Below are positions 6,912-8,091 of a stretch of DNA of 8,091 nucleotides, one piece after another. The DNA comes from Anaerolineae bacterium. Its GTDB lineage: Bacteria > Chloroflexota > Anaerolineae > Anaerolineales > Villigracilaceae. The stretch's first letter is position 1; every line of letters begins with the position of its first letter. Both the position numbers and the translations under genes were made by a program. The notes beneath the pieces are model-generated. The model did not search any database. It saw only the letters and a list, made by a program, of their open reading frames with translations, and was not told the origin of the DNA. The DNA lies in assembly GCA_003524705.1 (NCBI GenBank), contig DQGV01000028.1:1-8091 (forward strand), read 5' to 3'.

Positions 6912-7255
6912 CAGAACTTTCTTCCCTCAAATGTGTTGCCTGCCGTGGTGGTGACCCGATGTTAACCGACTCCGAAATCGCGGAGTTACATCCGCAAGTT
7001 TCTGAATGGCAAATCATTGAAACAGATGGAATTAAACGCTTACAACGAATTTTCAAAATGAAAAATTATGTCGAAGCCGTGGCATTGACCAATAAAATCG
7101 CGATGATTGCCGAAAAAGAAGACCATCATCCGTTGATTATTTTAGAGTGGGGAAAAGTGACCGTGCAGTGGTGGACGCATGTAGTCAAAGGTTTGCACAA
7201 AAACGATTTCATCATGGCGGCAAAGACGGATGAGATATTTAAGAAAGATTACTAA
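6908..7255 (+). CDS. Pterin-4a-carbinolamine dehydratase (4a-hydroxytetrahydrobiopterin dehydratase, PCD/DCoH; 115 aa)
   Basis: Dehydrates 4a-hydroxytetrahydropterin to the quinonoid dihydropterin, regenerating the cofactor of aromatic amino acid hydroxylases. Bacterial members without a hydroxylase partner may serve pterin or molybdopterin metabolism instead. Marks: an N-terminal CVACRGGDPMLTDSEI segment (9-24, C9 and C12) typical of the longer bacterial form, W34 in SEWQI, then EDHHP (71-75) with catalytic H73 and H74, VQWWTH (86-91) with H91, and GLHKNDFIMAAK (95-106). Length is normal. The start is favoured over the ATG at 6959 because the N-terminal CxxCRGG segment is conserved. AGGA (6896-6899) lies eight bases before the ATG, inside the transposase gene, and the start and stop overlap by four bases. 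No hydroxylase gene is in the window, so the physiological partner is unknown. Confidence 0.93.
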   Translation: MTELSSLKCVACRGGDPMLTDSEIAELHPQVSEWQIIETDGIKRLQRIFKMKNYVEAVALTNKIAMIAEKEDHHPLIILEWGKVTVQWWTHVVKGLHKNDFIMAAKTDEIFKKDY

Positions 7256-7282
7256 ATTAGTTTGACAATAAGGAACTAGTCC

Positions 7283-7996
7283 ATGGACAATGAAACGTAC
7301 ACTTTACTTTTAGGCGCAGGTATTACGTTATTTACTACATTGTTTACGACTTTATTGGCATATATTGTACAATCCGTTCGAGAAACAAAACAAAGAAATT
7401 GGCAAATTGAGGACAATCAAAGAAATGAACTAATCGCTGTAAGAAAAAAACGACTTAATGATGTAGAAAGCGTATTAGAAGTCGTAATGAAAATGGTAAA
7501 TATTACTCTTGATAATGAAGAAGAACTGCTAAAAAAGATAGAAGAAATTCAAACCCCCAATGTTGTTAAATTCATGAAATTATATTCCAAAGGAAAAAAT
7601 AATCAGTCTAAAATCGTAAAAACTTTGACAAAACATAAATTAGACAAAAGCGAAATTACTAAGGCGGCAAGCAAGATTAAAAAATTGTTCAATGAACATT
7701 CTAAAAGAATTCCTATCATGAACAAAGAATTAAAAAATTCTATTGAAAAAATCCATCCGCTGTTTATTGATATTGATAATAAAGTAAATGAAGAAACAAC
7801 TAATCTGCTAGACATAGTAGCAAACGAATTAAGAGATTACCATCGTATACTGAAGACCTTTGACAATCTTATCCCTATAGATGTTGAAAACGAAAACACT
7901 CGTATTAGAAAAACTAAAACTGAATTACGTCGAATTAGATCAGAAATTATTTCTGCTGTAGATCGTGCAATAATTTTTGCGAAGATAAACAATTAA
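7283..7996 (+). CDS. Hypothetical protein: one N-terminal membrane segment, charged helical body (237 aa)
   Basis: I do not recognise a family. Residues about 7-29 (LLLGAGITLFTTLFTTLLAYIV and neighbours) form one hydrophobic segment, followed by the basic/charged stretch RETKQRNWQ, so the body is probably cytoplasmic with the N-terminus outside. The rest is rich in Lys, Glu, Asn and Ile with no Cys. It looks largely alpha-helical with coiled-coil potential, for example around 40-95 (KKRLNDVESVLEVVMKMV, EEELLKKIEEI) and 118-160. No catalytic motif is visible. AAGGA (7270-7274) lies eight bases before the ATG, a good binding site. Composition differs from the metabolic genes: three 60-base rows I counted (7501, 7621, 7741) hold 52 G+C in 180, against 59 in 120 for two rows of tkt (1861, 2641). 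This suggests an acquired accessory gene. It follows the dehydratase by 27 bases but no functional link is evident. Confidence 0.8.
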   Translation: MDNETYTLLLGAGITLFTTLFTTLLAYIVQSVRETKQRNWQIEDNQRNELIAVRKKRLNDVESVLEVVMKMVNITLDNEEELLKKIEEIQTPNVVKFMKLYSKGKNNQSKIVKTLTKHKLDKSEITKAASKIKKLFNEHSKRIPIMNKELKNSIEKIHPLFIDIDNKVNEETTNLLDIVANELRDYHRILKTFDNLIPIDVENENTRIRKTKTELRRIRSEIISAVDRAIIFAKINN

Positions 7997-8091
7997 GGAA
8001 ACAATACCTTTACTCGCTAGCTTGTATGTCCAGTTTCCGTCGGATCATTACAAAATCTTTTTATTTCCACGAACCATTCCCCACAAACCAT
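7997..8091. other. Non-coding tail with a weak inverted repeat; no supported gene
   Basis: ggaaac (7997-8002) and gtttcc (8033-8038) are inverted repeats separated by 30 bases, directly after the stop codon. A short T-rich run (CTTTTTATTT, 8057-8066) comes about 20 bases later, too far for a standard intrinsic terminator. On the minus strand, a frame from the window edge ends at a TAA at 8050-8048 and could be the tail of a converging gene, but only 13 codons are visible. A terminator role for the region is a weak inference. Confidence 0.25.

Noticed and set aside
7251..7282. Short palindromes ACTAAATTAGT and GGAACTAGTCC after the dehydratase as a terminator
   Set aside because: The loops would be too small or the stems too weak, and no T-run follows.
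7262..7290. TTGACA at 7262-7267 as a -35 box for the 237-aa gene
   Set aside because: The position of a -10 box (about 7285-7290, GGACAA) has no resemblance to TATAAT and falls inside the coding sequence.
8048..8089. Minus-strand frame ending at a TAA, reading GLWGMVRGNKKIL, as the tail of a converging gene
   Set aside because: Only 13 codons are visible and another minus-strand frame is also open to a TAG at about 8017-8019; nothing recognisable supports either.

Overview
The window looks like chromosomal DNA from a moderately AT-rich bacterium, most likely a member of the Chloroflexota (Anaerolineae type). That assignment is inference. It rests on three things: a transaldolase fused to glucose-6-phosphate isomerase, a DUF429-type protein of a kind I associate with that phylum, and several different short palindromic repeats in the gaps between genes. 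No rRNA, tRNA or CRISPR array was seen. All supported genes are on the + strand.

Layout: (1) 1-101 is an upstream gap starting with the cut end of a dispersed palindromic repeat. (2) 102-863 encodes a DUF429 protein with an RNase H-like pattern. (3) 943-6186 is a sugar-phosphate cluster: transketolase (943-2922), ribose-5-phosphate isomerase B (3042-3503) and the Tal-Pgi fusion (3520-6186). (4) 6189-6911 holds a 61-bp palindromic element and a REP-associated/IS200-like HUH transposase (RAYT type). The transposase gene contains a second, in-frame copy of the same element. (5) 6908-7255 encodes a pterin-4a-carbinolamine dehydratase whose start codon overlaps the transposase stop. (6) 7283-7996 encodes an AT-rich protein of unknown function with one membrane segment. 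(7) 7997-8091 has no supported gene.

How the genes work together: RpiB interconverts ribulose-5-P and ribose-5-P. Transketolase and transaldolase then shuffle carbon between pentose phosphates, fructose-6-P and glyceraldehyde-3-P. The fused isomerase domain links fructose-6-P to glucose-6-P. The three genes therefore form most of a non-oxidative pentose phosphate module (ribulose-phosphate 3-epimerase is not here), with spacing that suits an operon.

The most unusual signal is the 61-bp palindrome pair around and inside the transposase. One copy lies between tal-pgi and the transposase and contains a spurious upstream ATG. The other is translated as transposase residues about 95-115. Three of the four gaps upstream of the transposase hold a distinct palindromic element; the exception is the 16-base gap before tal-pgi.
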